Shown: piece by piece, positions 33,956 through 43,453 of the stretch
How positions within the stretch are numbered: position 1 is the first letter of the stretch
Layout: each line of letters opens with the position of its first letter
NCBI RefSeq assembly: GCF_000732615.1
Contig: NZ_JPGL01000064.1
Span: 1-60,032, forward strand
DNA from: Burkholderia paludis
GTDB taxonomy: Bacteria; Pseudomonadota; Gammaproteobacteria; Burkholderiales; Burkholderiaceae
Length of the DNA stretch: 60,032 bases
Reading direction: 5' to 3'
Position numbers and translations under genes: made by a program
The notes under the pieces: generated by a model
Databases searched by the model: none
What the model was told of the DNA's origin: nothing
The model's input: only the letters and a program-made list of their open reading frames with translations

Positions 33956-36343
33956 ATGAAACCCGATTCCGTTTCCCCGCGGAGACATCTCGGCCGCCGC
34001 TTCCTGATCGAATGGATCGCGATCGGCTGCCTCGGGGTCGCGGTGATCCTCGCGTGCGCGCTCGGCCGCCTGTCGGCGGGCGTCGACGGGCTGATCTACG
34101 ACCGGCTGCTGATGTTGCGCAGCCTGCCGCTGTCGCCCGACGTGGTCGTCGTCGACATCGACAACCCGAGCGTGTCCGCCCTCGGCCGCTGGCCGTGGCC
34201 GCGCGACGTGCACGCGCGGCTGCTCGACACGCTGGCGCGCGCGCAACCGGCCGCCGTCGTCTACGACGTTTTGTTCACCGAACCGTCGCCGCAGGATCGC
34301 GCGTTCGCGGACGCGATGAGCCACGTGCCGACCTTCCTGCCCGTGCTGCTGAGCCCCGAGCAGGCCGACGGCACGCGCACCGTCGATCCGCCGGTGGCTG
34401 CGCTCGCGGCGCGTGCGACCGGGCTCGGCCACATCAACCTCGAAGTCGATCGCGACGGCATCGTGCGCAGCGTCGCGCTGTTCGAAAGCGACGGCCGCGT
34501 GCGCTGGCCGCAACTGATGGTGCCCGTGTACCGCGCGATCCAGGCCGGCCGCCTGCAGCCGGTCGGCGGCGCACCCGGTGCGAATGCGCACGACCTGTCG
34601 CAGGACGCGGCCGGCGAAGGCCGCTACCTGATCCCGTTCAGCCGCAACACGCCCGCCTATCCGACGCTGTCGTTCAACGACGTGCTGGAAGGGCGCGTGA
34701 AGCCCGACGCGCTGCGCGGCAAGATCGTCGTCGTCGGTGTCACGGCGTCGGGGCTGTACGACCGCTTTGCAACGCCCGTGTCCGGCGAGTTCGGCCCGCT
34801 CGCCGGCGTGTATATCCATGCCAACGTGCTCGACATGCTGGCGACCGGCAGTGCGATCTCGCCCGCGTCGCGCGCGGGGCTGTTCGCCGCGTCGCTGCTG
34901 CCGCTCGCCGTGCTGTTGGGCGGCTTCCTGATGCTGTCGCCGTGGCGCGCGCTGCTGCTGACGCTCAGCCTCGCCGGGCTCGCCGTCGTCGCAAGCCTGG
35001 CGCTGCTGTTCGAGGCGCGCATCTGGCTGTCGCCGGCGCCCGCGATCTTCGGGCTGGTTGCCGTCTACCCGATCTGGAACTGGCGGCGGCTGGAAATGAC
35101 GATGTCGTACCTGCGCCGCGAGCTGCAGCGGCTCGCCGACGAGCCGCACCTGCTGCCGGAAGCGCCGCGCACGCGCAGCGTCGGCGGCGACGTGCTCGAG
35201 CGGCAGATGGCGTTGATGGCGCAAGCCGCGCAGCGCGTGCAGGACATGAAGCGCTTCGTGTGGGACAGCCTCGACAGCATGCCCGAGCCGATCTTCGTGA
35301 CCGATCTGGCCGGCACCGTGCTGATCGCGAACCATGCGGCGAAACGCTACGGGGCGCGGCTCTCGCTGCCGCTGCCGGAGGGGCGGTCGTTGCGCGCGGC
35401 GCTCGGCGAGCTGACCTTCATGAAGACCGTCGACGGCAACGCCGAACACGACGCGGCGATCCGCGAACACTGGCCGGCGGTGCTCGACCCGACGCTCGAG
35501 GCCGAGCACGACGCGATGGCGCGCGGCATCGAAGTGCGCGATCGCGACGGGCTCGACCATCTGTTACGCTACGCGGCCTGCACGAACGCGCAGGGCCGCG
35601 TGACGGGCTGGATCGCCGGTCTCGTCGACGTCACCGAGCTGCATGCGGCCGAGCGGCAGCGCGAGGAGGCGCTGCACCTGCTGTCGCACGACATGCGCTC
35701 GCCGCAGTCGTCGATTCTCGCGCTCGTCGAGATCGAACGCGACCGCGCCGAGACCGACGCGATGCGCGGGCTGCTCGCGCGGATCGAGCGCTATGCGCAC
35801 CGCGCGCTGTCGCTGGCCGACGAGTTCGTGCAGCTGGCGCGCGCGGAGTCGCAGGTCTACCAGCTCGAAGTAACGAGCCTCGTCGACGTGCTGATCGATG
35901 CGAGCGACGAGGTGTGGCCGCAGGCGCAGGCGAAGCACATCCGGGTCGACACCGACGTCGGTGCCGACATGTGCTGGGTCCGCGCGGACCGCTCGCTGAT
36001 CACGCGCGCCTTCGTGAACCTGTTGAACAACGCGGTCAAATACAGTCCGTCCGACACGGTGATCACGTGTACGCTGACGGTCGAGCACGCGTCGAAACGG
36101 ATGTTCTGTACGATTCGCGATCAGGGGTACGGCATCGCGCCGGAAGATCAGCGGCATCTGTTCGAGCGTTTCAAGCGGTTCCATGCCGGCGAGCGGCCCG
36201 AGATCTCGGGTTCCGGGCTCGGCATGGCATTCGTGAAGACGGTCGTCACGCGCCATGGGGGTAGCGTGGCGGTCGACAGCGAGGTGGGCGTCGGCACCGC
36301 GGTGACGGTGTCGCTGCCTGCGATCGACGAGCCGTCCGCCTGA
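33956..36343 (+). CDS. CHASE2-PAS sensor histidine kinase
   Basis: 795 residues. One N-terminal membrane helix (about 17-38), a large periplasmic CHASE2 domain (VVVVDIDNPSVSALGRWPWP to ANVLDMLATG), three closely spaced membrane helices (about 305-375), then a PAS-like domain (about 435-550). The kinase core has the H-box LLSHDMRSPQSS with His578, N-box NLLNNAVKYSP, G1 DQGYGIAPEDQ and G2 GSGLGMAFVKT. It starts 10 bases after the FecR gene. It should phosphorylate Asp51 of the regulator at 31886-32590; ligand unknown. Confidence 0.92.
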   Translation: MKPDSVSPRRHLGRRFLIEWIAIGCLGVAVILACALGRLSAGVDGLIYDRLLMLRSLPLSPDVVVVDIDNPSVSALGRWPWPRDVHARLLDTLARAQPAAVVYDVLFTEPSPQDRAFADAMSHVPTFLPVLLSPEQADGTRTVDPPVAALAARATGLGHINLEVDRDGIVRSVALFESDGRVRWPQLMVPVYRAIQAGRLQPVGGAPGANAHDLSQDAAGEGRYLIPFSRNTPAYPTLSFNDVLEGRVKPDALRGKIVVVGVTASGLYDRFATPVSGEFGPLAGVYIHANVLDMLATGSAISPASRAGLFAASLLPLAVLLGGFLMLSPWRALLLTLSLAGLAVVASLALLFEARIWLSPAPAIFGLVAVYPIWNWRRLEMTMSYLRRELQRLADEPHLLPEAPRTRSVGGDVLERQMALMAQAAQRVQDMKRFVWDSLDSMPEPIFVTDLAGTVLIANHAAKRYGARLSLPLPEGRSLRAALGELTFMKTVDGNAEHDAAIREHWPAVLDPTLEAEHDAMARGIEVRDRDGLDHLLRYAACTNAQGRVTGWIAGLVDVTELHAAERQREEALHLLSHDMRSPQSSILALVEIERDRAETDAMRGLLARIERYAHRALSLADEFVQLARAESQVYQLEVTSLVDVLIDASDEVWPQAQAKHIRVDTDVGADMCWVRADRSLITRAFVNLLNNAVKYSPSDTVITCTLTVEHASKRMFCTIRDQGYGIAPEDQRHLFERFKRFHAGERPEISGSGLGMAFVKTVVTRHGGSVAVDSEVGVGTAVTVSLPAIDEPSA

Positions 36344-36380
36344 CAGGGCCGGGCGCGACGGCAGGCATTTGGGGAAAGCC

Positions 36381-36995
36381 ATGAGAAAGGAATGGGCAAC
36401 GGCCGCGATGGCGGCGTTGCTGTTGACGGGGTGTGCCGGCGTGACGAGCGGCGTGAGTGTGGTCGGGCAGCCGGACGCATTCGCATCGGGTGCGCATGCC
36501 TACGAATTCATGCGGACGGCCGCGCAGACCGGCGATGCCGACTATCGGCAGATCGAGACGCTCGTGCGCGACGAACTCGCGCGCCGCGGCTTCGATGCGA
36601 AGCCGCTCGCGGCCGCGCGCTACCGGGTGTCGATTGCGTACGCGACGCAGGCGGCCTCGGTCGCGGCGCGCGCCGACGGGTGCGGTGCCGCGAGCAGCGC
36701 ATGCGTGACCGTCGACGGGCCGGCGCCGTTGGCGCTGCCGTTCATGGGGCGGGTGTATCGCCACGTGCTGACGCTGCGTTTCGTCGATGCGAAATCGGGC
36801 GCCGACGTCTACCGCGTATCGGCCTCGCTGCGCGATCGCGACGCCGGCACGCAGCAGGCGGCGCCTGCGCTCGTGAAGAGCGCGCTCGCGAAGGTGCCGT
36901 TCGGCGACGGTGGCGGCTGGCTCGTCAAGACGAAAAAAGACGACGCGGGCGGGATGCCGGGCGTCGTCTCGGTGAAGCCGGCCGACGCGCGCTGA
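36381..36995 (+). CDS. DUF4136-type lipoprotein
   Basis: 204 residues with a lipoprotein signal: MRKEWATAAMAALLLTGCAG, lipobox Cys at residue 17-18. The mature part matches the DUF4136 pattern (SGAHAYEFMRTA, DYRQIETLVRDELARRGFDA, ARYRVSIAYATQ). Probably anchored to the outer membrane; function unknown. GGGGAAA precedes the ATG. It follows the kinase by 37 bases on the same strand and may belong to the same transcript and regulon. Confidence 0.8.
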   Translation: MRKEWATAAMAALLLTGCAGVTSGVSVVGQPDAFASGAHAYEFMRTAAQTGDADYRQIETLVRDELARRGFDAKPLAAARYRVSIAYATQAASVAARADGCGAASSACVTVDGPAPLALPFMGRVYRHVLTLRFVDAKSGADVYRVSASLRDRDAGTQQAAPALVKSALAKVPFGDGGGWLVKTKKDDAGGMPGVVSVKPADAR

Positions 36996-37018
36996 GCGGC
37001 GGCCCGTGAGGTGAGGGC

Positions 37019-37038
37019 GGGCGCGTCGGGGCGCGCCC
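37019..37038. terminator. Hairpin between the DUF4136 gene and galU
   Basis: Stem GGGCGCG/CGCGCCC with a 6-base loop followed by TT, between convergent stops at 36995 and 37048. Confidence 0.5.
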
Positions 37039-37047
37039 TTGCCGCGT

Positions 37048-37932
37048 TCAGTCGGCCGGGTGCGCGTTGCCGCGCGTGCGCAGGTACGCGTCGAAATCCG
37101 CGGCAACTTCCGGGTGACGCAGCGCGAATTCGACCGTCGCCTTCAGGTAGCCGAGCTTGCTGCCGCAATCGTAGCGCGTGCCCTGGTACTTGTAGGCGAG
37201 CACCTGTTCGTCGGCGAGCAGCGCCTGGATTGCGTCGGTGAGCTGCAGTTCGCCGCCCGCGCCGGGCTTCAGTGCCCGCAGGTGCTGGAAGATCCGCGGC
37301 TTCAGGATGTAGCGGCCGACCACGCCGAGGTTCGACGGCGCGACTTCCGGCGCCGGCTTCTCGATGATCGCCGACATCTTGACGATCGACTCTTCCCACT
37401 CCTTGCCGTCGACGATCCCGTACGACTTCGTTTCCGACGGCGGGATCTCTTCGACGCCGATCACCGAGCTGTGATAGTGGTCGAACACGTCGACCATCTG
37501 TTTCATCACCGGCGGGTTGCCGTCGAGCAGGTCGTCGGCGAGGATCACCGCGAACGGGTTGTCGGCAACCAGCTTTTCCGCGCACAGCACCGCATGGCCG
37601 AGGCCGAGCGCTTCCGGCTGGCGCACGTAGAAACAGTCGACATGGCTCGGCTTGATGCTGCGCACGAGCTCGAGCAGCTTTGCCTTGCCGCGTGCCTCGA
37701 GCTCGGCCTCGATTTCGTACGACTTGTCGAAGTGATCCTCGATCGCGCGCTTGCTGCGCCCGGTCACGAAGATCATCTCGGTGATGCCCGCGGCGATCGC
37801 TTCCTCGACCGCGTACTGGATCAGCGGCTTGTCGACGACGGGCAACATTTCCTTCGGGCTTGCCTTGGTTGCCGGCAGGAACCGCGTGCCGAGCCCGGCA
37901 ACCGGAAATACCGCCTTGGTGACTTTCAACAT
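37048..37932 (-). CDS. galU: UTP-glucose-1-phosphate uridylyltransferase
   Basis: 294 residues. The nucleotidyltransferase signature AVFPVAGLGTRFLPATKASP is at about 8-27 and KEMLPVVDKPLIQYAVEEA follows; VILADDLLDGNPPV carries the metal-binding Asp. Length matches GalU. It makes UDP-glucose for LPS, exopolysaccharide and trehalose-type products. Transcribed alone from a promoter with a clear TATAAT (37988-37993 on the minus strand). Confidence 0.96.
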   Translation of the reverse strand: MLKVTKAVFPVAGLGTRFLPATKASPKEMLPVVDKPLIQYAVEEAIAAGITEMIFVTGRSKRAIEDHFDKSYEIEAELEARGKAKLLELVRSIKPSHVDCFYVRQPEALGLGHAVLCAEKLVADNPFAVILADDLLDGNPPVMKQMVDVFDHYHSSVIGVEEIPPSETKSYGIVDGKEWEESIVKMSAIIEKPAPEVAPSNLGVVGRYILKPRIFQHLRALKPGAGGELQLTDAIQALLADEQVLAYKYQGTRYDCGSKLGYLKATVEFALRHPEVAADFDAYLRTRGNAHPAD

Positions 37933-37975
37933 GATCGAACCTTTATTCCTGTAATCGACTTGTCAGACGGCTTAT

Positions 37976-38005
37976 GTTCACGTTTGCATTATAGTGAACG
38001 CAAAC
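37976..38005 (-). promoter_or_regulatory. galU promoter with interleaved dyads around the -10 box
   Basis: Minus-strand TATAAT occupies 37988-37993, 56 bases before galU. On the plus strand it is flanked by GTTCAC (37976-37981), GTTTGC (37982-37987), GTGAAC (37994-37999) and GCAAAC (38000-38005). The first pairs with the third and the second with the fourth, giving two interleaved 6-bp dyads. No matching regulator is identified. The -35 is weak. Confidence 0.55.
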
Positions 38006-38019
38006 GACCTTACCGTTTG

Positions 38020-40887
38020 TTACGCAGGCAACCGATCGAGCTGCGCGCGCAGTTTTTCGAGCGTGCTCTGGAATTCCGCGACGCGTTTCTGCTCCTGCTC
38101 GACCACGGCCGGCGGGGCTTTGGCGACGAATGCCTCGTTGCCGAGCTTCGCGTTGCACTTCACGATCTCGCCCGTCAGGCGCGTGATTTCCTTCGACAGG
38201 CGCTCGCGTTCGGCCGCGACGTCGATTTCCACCTTCAGCACCAGCTTGTTCGGGCCGACGATCGCGATCGGCGCGCCGTGCGCTTCCTTGTCGAGCGCTG
38301 CCTCGTCCGCGAGGATCTGCACTTCCGACAGGCGCGCGAGGGCCTGCACGTACGGCGCGAACGAGCGCAGGCGCTCGGCATCGCCGGCCGCGAGCAACGG
38401 CACCTTGGTCGCCGGCGACAGGTTCATCTCGCCGCGCAGGTTGCGGCATGCGTCGACAATCGCCTTCAGGTCGGCGGCCCACTGCTCGGAGGTCTCGTCG
38501 ATCTTCTCCAGGTTGGCGACCGGGTAGGCCTGCGTCATCAGCGACGCCTCGCCTTCGGCCTTGCCCTGGGGATAGCGGCCCGCGAGCGGCGCGACCTTCT
38601 GCCAGAGCGCCTCGGTGATGAACGGGATGACCGGGTGCGCGAGGCGCAGCACCGTTTCGAGCACGCGCAGCAGCGTGCGGCGCGTCGCGCGCTGCTGTTC
38701 CGGCGTGCCGTTCTGGATCTGCACTTTCGCGAGCTCGAGATACCAGTCGCAGTACTCGTCCCACACGAACTTGTAGATGCCGCTGGCGATGTTGTCGAAG
38801 CGGTAATCGGCGAAGCCCTTCGCGATGTCGGCCTCGGTGCGCTGCAGCAGCGACACGATCCAGCGGTCGGCCGCCGAGAAGTCGAGGTAGCCGCCGGGGC
38901 CGCAGTCGCCCGCGCCGCAGACTTCCGGCTTGTCGCTGCCGCAGTCGTGGCCTTCGCAGTTCATCAGCACGAAGCGCGTCGCGTTCCACAGCTTGTTGCA
39001 GAAGTTGCGGTAGCCCTCGCAGCGCGCGAGGTCGAAGTTCACGTTGCGGCCGAGTGTGGCCATCGACGCCATCGTGAAACGCAGCGCGTCGGTGCCGAAC
39101 GCGGCGATGCCGTCCGGGAATTCCTTGCGCGTCTTCTTCTCGATCGTCGCGGCCTGCTTCGGATTCATCAGGCCCGTCGTGCGCTTCGCGATCAGCGTGT
39201 CGAGGTCGATGCCGTCGACGATGTCGATCGGGTCGAGCGTGTTGCCCTTGCTCTTCGACATCTTCTGGCCTTCCGCGTCGCGCACGAGGCCGTGCACGTA
39301 GACGGTGTGGAACGGCACCTTGCCGGTGAAGTGCGTGGTCATCATCACCATCCGGGCGACCCAGAAGAAGATGATGTCGAAGCCCGTGACGAGCACCGAC
39401 GACGGCAGGAAGTGTTCCAGTTCAGGCGTTTCGTTCGGCCAGCCGAGCGACGAGAACGGTACGAGCGCCGACGAGAACCACGTGTCGAGCACATCCTCGT
39501 CGCGCTTCAGCGCACCCGCGTAACCCTTCGCGGCAGCCTGCGCGCGCGCTTCTTCCTCGTTGCGCGCGACGAACACCTCGCCGTTTTCGCCGTACCACGC
39601 GGGAATCTGGTGGCCCCACCACAGCTGGCGCGAGATGCACCAGTCCTGGATGTTCTCGAGCCACTGGTAGTAGGTGGTCGTCCAGTTTTCCGGGACGAAC
39701 TTGATCTGGCCGTTGCGCACGACGTCGAGCGAGGTTTCCGTGATCGACTTGCCGGGATTGAACGTGCCTTCCGGCGCCGGCTTCGTCATCGCGACGAACC
39801 ACTGGTCGGTGAGCATCGGCTCGATCACGACGCCCGTGCGGTCGCCGCGGGGCACCATCAGCTTGTGCGGCTTCACCGAGTCGAGGAAGCCCAGCGCATC
39901 GAGGTCGGCGACGATCGCCTTGCGCGCGTCGAAGCGGTCGAGGCCGCGATACTGCTCGGGGCCGTTGTCGTTGATCTTCGCGTCGAGCGTGAGGATCTCG
40001 ATCGGCGCGAGCTTGTGGCGCAGGCCGACCTGGTAGTCGTTGAAGTCGTGCGCGGGCGTGACCTTCACGACGCCCGTGCCGAATTCGCGGTCGACGTAGT
40101 CGTCGGCGATCACCGGGATCTCGCGGCCCGTCAGCGGCAGCGTGACGAGCTTGCCGATCAGGTGCGCGTAGCGCTCGTCTTCCGGATGCACCATCAGCGC
40201 GACGTCGCCGAGCATCGTCTCGGGGCGCGTCGTCGCGACGGTCAGCGAGCCCGAGCCGTCGACGAGCGGATAGCGGATGTGCCACAGGTGGCCGTTTTCC
40301 TCTTCGCTCGCGACTTCGAGATCCGACACGGCGGTGAGCAGCACCGGGTCCCAGTTGACGAGGCGCTTGCCGCGATAGATCAGGCCCTGTTCGTAGAGCG
40401 TGACGAACACGTCGCGCACGGCGGCCGACATCTTGTCGTCCATCGTGAAGTATTCGCGCGACCAGTCGGTCGACGCGCCGAGCCGGCGCACCTGGCCCGT
40501 GATCGTCGAGCCGGATTTCTGCTTCCATTCCCACACGCGCTCGACGAACTGCTCGCGGCCGAGGTCGTGGCGCGACACGCCCTGCGCGTCGAGCTGGCGC
40601 TCGACGACGATCTGGGTCGCGATCCCCGCGTGGTCGGTGCCGGGCACCCACAGCGTGTTCTCGCCGAGCATCCGGTGGTAGCGGGCGAGGCCGTCCATGA
40701 TCGTCTGGTTGAACGCGTGGCCCATGTGCAGCGTGCCCGTCACGTTCGGCGGCGGCAACTGGATCGCGAAATCGGGGCGGGCCGGGTCGAATGCCGGGGC
40801 CGCGTAGCCGCGTTTTTCCCACTCCGGCCCCCATTGGGACTCGATGGTGTGGGGTTCGAAACTCTTCGCAAGCGTGTTGTCGCTCAT
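38020..40887 (-). CDS. valS: Valyl-tRNA synthetase
   Basis: 955-residue class I aminoacyl-tRNA synthetase. HIGH motif as HMGH in PNVTGTLHMGHAFNQ near residue 45, KMSKS in EGQKMSKSKGN near 545, and a C-terminal coiled-coil arm (VEIDVAAERERLSKEITRLT) typical of ValRS. An editing domain lies between. The start at ATG 40887 (MSDNTLAKSF) is preferred over 40935 because a -10 box lies at 40935-40940. Essential for protein synthesis. Confidence 0.97.
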   Translation of the reverse strand: MSDNTLAKSFEPHTIESQWGPEWEKRGYAAPAFDPARPDFAIQLPPPNVTGTLHMGHAFNQTIMDGLARYHRMLGENTLWVPGTDHAGIATQIVVERQLDAQGVSRHDLGREQFVERVWEWKQKSGSTITGQVRRLGASTDWSREYFTMDDKMSAAVRDVFVTLYEQGLIYRGKRLVNWDPVLLTAVSDLEVASEEENGHLWHIRYPLVDGSGSLTVATTRPETMLGDVALMVHPEDERYAHLIGKLVTLPLTGREIPVIADDYVDREFGTGVVKVTPAHDFNDYQVGLRHKLAPIEILTLDAKINDNGPEQYRGLDRFDARKAIVADLDALGFLDSVKPHKLMVPRGDRTGVVIEPMLTDQWFVAMTKPAPEGTFNPGKSITETSLDVVRNGQIKFVPENWTTTYYQWLENIQDWCISRQLWWGHQIPAWYGENGEVFVARNEEEARAQAAAKGYAGALKRDEDVLDTWFSSALVPFSSLGWPNETPELEHFLPSSVLVTGFDIIFFWVARMVMMTTHFTGKVPFHTVYVHGLVRDAEGQKMSKSKGNTLDPIDIVDGIDLDTLIAKRTTGLMNPKQAATIEKKTRKEFPDGIAAFGTDALRFTMASMATLGRNVNFDLARCEGYRNFCNKLWNATRFVLMNCEGHDCGSDKPEVCGAGDCGPGGYLDFSAADRWIVSLLQRTEADIAKGFADYRFDNIASGIYKFVWDEYCDWYLELAKVQIQNGTPEQQRATRRTLLRVLETVLRLAHPVIPFITEALWQKVAPLAGRYPQGKAEGEASLMTQAYPVANLEKIDETSEQWAADLKAIVDACRNLRGEMNLSPATKVPLLAAGDAERLRSFAPYVQALARLSEVQILADEAALDKEAHGAPIAIVGPNKLVLKVEIDVAAERERLSKEITRLTGEIVKCNAKLGNEAFVAKAPPAVVEQEQKRVAEFQSTLEKLRAQLDRLPA

Positions 40888-40934
40888 GTTGGAAATCTGC
40901 CGAAAAATGCGTGAATTGGATGCCGAATCCGACA

Positions 40935-40940
40935 ATTATA
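40935..40940 (-). promoter_or_regulatory. valS -10 box (TATAAT, minus strand)
   Basis: A perfect TATAAT on the minus strand 48 bases upstream of the chosen valS start. The -35 region is weak. Confidence 0.55.
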
Positions 40941-41044
40941 AATGGATGCACATCGACCAGCCATCGCCCGGCCGCCGCGGGCCCGTCGCGATGCGCCCGC
41001 GACGTTCGTTCGAACGGATCGGGAACGGCATCGCGCGGCCGACT

Positions 41045-41050
41045 TATAAT
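41045..41050 (+). promoter_or_regulatory. uvrD -10 box (TATAAT)
   Basis: A perfect TATAAT 40 bases before the uvrD ATG, in a GC-rich stretch; the -35 is not well conserved. Confidence 0.55.
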
Positions 41051-41089
41051 GTCGGGTCCGTATTTTTCTCGCCCGTTCGCTGCCGCTCC

Positions 41090-43453
41090 ATGCCCGATCT
41101 GCTCGCCAATCTGAACCCCGAACAACTCGCCGCCGTCACGTTGCCGAACGAACCGGCGCTGATCCTCGCAGGGGCGGGCAGCGGCAAGACCCGCGTGCTG
41201 ATCACGCGCATCGCGTGGCTGATCCAGCAGGGTTACGCGTCGCCGCCCACCGTGCTCGCCGTCACCTTCACGAACAAGGCCGCGCGCGAGATGATGGCGC
41301 GCCTGTCGGCGATGATGCCGATCGATACGCGCGGGATGTGGATCGGCACGTTCCACGGCCTCTGCAACCGGATGCTGCGCACGCACTGGCGCGACGCCGG
41401 CCTGCCGCAGACCTTCCAGATCCTCGACACGGCCGATCAGCTGTCCGCGATCAAGCGGCTGATGAAGGCGGCGAACGTCGACGACGAAAAGTACCCGCCG
41501 AAGAACGTCCAGTACTTCATCAACAACGCGAAGGAGCAGGGGCTGCGCCCGGACAAGGTCGACGCGACCGACAACTTCAACCGCAAGTTCGTCGAGCTGT
41601 ACCAGGCATACGACCAGCAGTGCCAGCGCGAGGGTGTCGTCGATTTCCCCGAGCTGCTGCTGCGCTGCTACGAGCTGCTCGCGTACAACGCGCCGCTGCG
41701 CGCGCACTACCAGGCGCGCTTCCGGCACATCCTCGTCGACGAGTTCCAGGACACCAACAAGCTGCAGTACGCGTGGCTCAAGCTGCTCGCGGGCGGCCAG
41801 AACGCGATCTTCGCGGTCGGCGACGACGACCAGTCGATCTACGCGTTCCGTGGCGCGAACGTCGGCAACATGCGTGACTTCGAAGACGAATTCCGCGTGC
41901 GCAACCTGATCAAGCTGGAGCAGAACTACCGGTCGCACGGCAACATCCTCGACGCGGCGAACCAGCTGATCTCGAACAACGCGCACCGCCTCGGCAAGAA
42001 CCTGCGCACCGACGCGGGCCACGGCGAGCCCGTGCGCGTGTACGAGGCGAGCACCGATTCGCAGGAGGCCGGCTGGATCGTCGAGGAGATCCGTTCGCTG
42101 ATCAACACCGGGATGGCGCGCAGCGAGGTGGCGGTCCTGTACCGCAGCAACGCGCAGTCGCGCTCGATCGAGCACACGCTGATGTCGTCGGGCATCCCGT
42201 ACCGCGTGTACGGCGGCCTGCGCTTTTTCGAGCGGCAGGAAGTGAAGCACGCGCTCGCGTACCTGCGCCTGATCGACAACCCGAACGACGATACGGCGTT
42301 CGTGCGCGTCGTGAACTTCCCGACCCGCGGGATCGGCGCGCGCTCGATCGAGCAGCTGGCCGACGCGGCGCGCCTGTACGGCTGCTCGATGGCCGCCGCG
42401 ATTCCGTACGTGACCGGCAAGGCCGGCACGAGCCTCGGCGGGTTCGCGAACCTGGTCGCGAAGATGCGCGCCGATACGCAGCAGATGAACCTGCCCGACA
42501 CCGTCGAGCACATCGTGCGCGCGAGCGGCCTTGCCGATTTCTATCAGGGCGAGCGCGAAGGCCAGGACCGCCTCGAGAACTTGCAGGAACTCGTGAACGC
42601 GGCCACCGCGTTCATCGCCGAGGAAGGCTACGGGCTCGACACGCCGGCGCGCTCGATTCCGCTGCGCGCCGGCGCGATCGCGGCGCCCGAGCTCGGGGCG
42701 GCGGCCGACGATCCGGCGGTCGACGTCCTCGATCCGGCTTCGCCCGCCGACCCGGCACAGAACCCCGACACGATGACGCCGCTCGCGGGCTTCCTGTCGC
42801 ATGCGTCGCTGGAGGCCGGCGACAACCAGGCGCAGGCCGGCCAGGACGCCGTGCAATTGATGACCGTGCATGCGGCGAAGGGGCTCGAGTTCTCGGCCGT
42901 GTTCATCACGGGCCTCGAGGAAGGGCTGTTCCCGCACGAGAACAGCGTGCTCGAATCGGACGGCCTCGAGGAAGAACGCCGGCTGATGTATGTCGCGATC
43001 ACGCGCGCGAAGGAGCGGCTCTACCTGTCGTTCGCGCAGAGCCGGATGCTGCATGGCCAGACGCGCTACAACGTGCGCTCGCGCTTCTTCGACGAACTGC
43101 CGGAGCACGTGCTGAAGTGGCTGACGCCGAAAGTCGAGGCCGGTTCGCGCTGGGGCGGGCGTTCCGACAACGCCGGGTACGGGCGCGACTGGTTCGCGCG
43201 GCCGGGCGGCGGCAATCGCGAGCAGATCGTCGACGCGGCCGTGTCCGCGCCGCTGCCCGCGTTCGCGAACAAGCAGCGCGCGGCCGATACCGGCTTCCGG
43301 GTCGGCCAGCAGGTGTTCCATACCAAGTTCGGCGAAGGCACGGTCACCGCGCTCGAAGGCAGCGGCACCGATGCGAAGGCGCAGGTGAAGTTCAAGCGGC
43401 ACGGCGAGAAATGGCTCGCGCTCGCGGTCGCGAAACTGCAGGCGGTGGAATGA
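41090..43453 (+). CDS. uvrD: UvrD/Rep-type superfamily 1 DNA helicase
   Basis: 787 residues from the ATG at 41090, downstream of a TATAAT. SF1 motifs in order: Q motif and Walker A (LILAGAGSGKTRVL near 25-38), TFTNKAAREMMARL, the DEFQDTN Walker B box, GDDDQSIYAFRGA, QNYRSHGNIL, and VQLMTVHAAKGLEF with VAITRAKERLYLSFAQ. A Pro/Ala/Asp-rich insert lies before motif V. The C-terminal 70 residues (RVGQQVFHTKFGEGTVTALE) form the Tudor-like RNA-polymerase-binding module of UvrD/PcrA. It unwinds DNA in excision and mismatch repair. Its stop overlaps the next ATG. Confidence 0.93.
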   Translation: MPDLLANLNPEQLAAVTLPNEPALILAGAGSGKTRVLITRIAWLIQQGYASPPTVLAVTFTNKAAREMMARLSAMMPIDTRGMWIGTFHGLCNRMLRTHWRDAGLPQTFQILDTADQLSAIKRLMKAANVDDEKYPPKNVQYFINNAKEQGLRPDKVDATDNFNRKFVELYQAYDQQCQREGVVDFPELLLRCYELLAYNAPLRAHYQARFRHILVDEFQDTNKLQYAWLKLLAGGQNAIFAVGDDDQSIYAFRGANVGNMRDFEDEFRVRNLIKLEQNYRSHGNILDAANQLISNNAHRLGKNLRTDAGHGEPVRVYEASTDSQEAGWIVEEIRSLINTGMARSEVAVLYRSNAQSRSIEHTLMSSGIPYRVYGGLRFFERQEVKHALAYLRLIDNPNDDTAFVRVVNFPTRGIGARSIEQLADAARLYGCSMAAAIPYVTGKAGTSLGGFANLVAKMRADTQQMNLPDTVEHIVRASGLADFYQGEREGQDRLENLQELVNAATAFIAEEGYGLDTPARSIPLRAGAIAAPELGAAADDPAVDVLDPASPADPAQNPDTMTPLAGFLSHASLEAGDNQAQAGQDAVQLMTVHAAKGLEFSAVFITGLEEGLFPHENSVLESDGLEEERRLMYVAITRAKERLYLSFAQSRMLHGQTRYNVRSRFFDELPEHVLKWLTPKVEAGSRWGGRSDNAGYGRDWFARPGGGNREQIVDAAVSAPLPAFANKQRAADTGFRVGQQVFHTKFGEGTVTALEGSGTDAKAQVKFKRHGEKWLALAVAKLQAVE

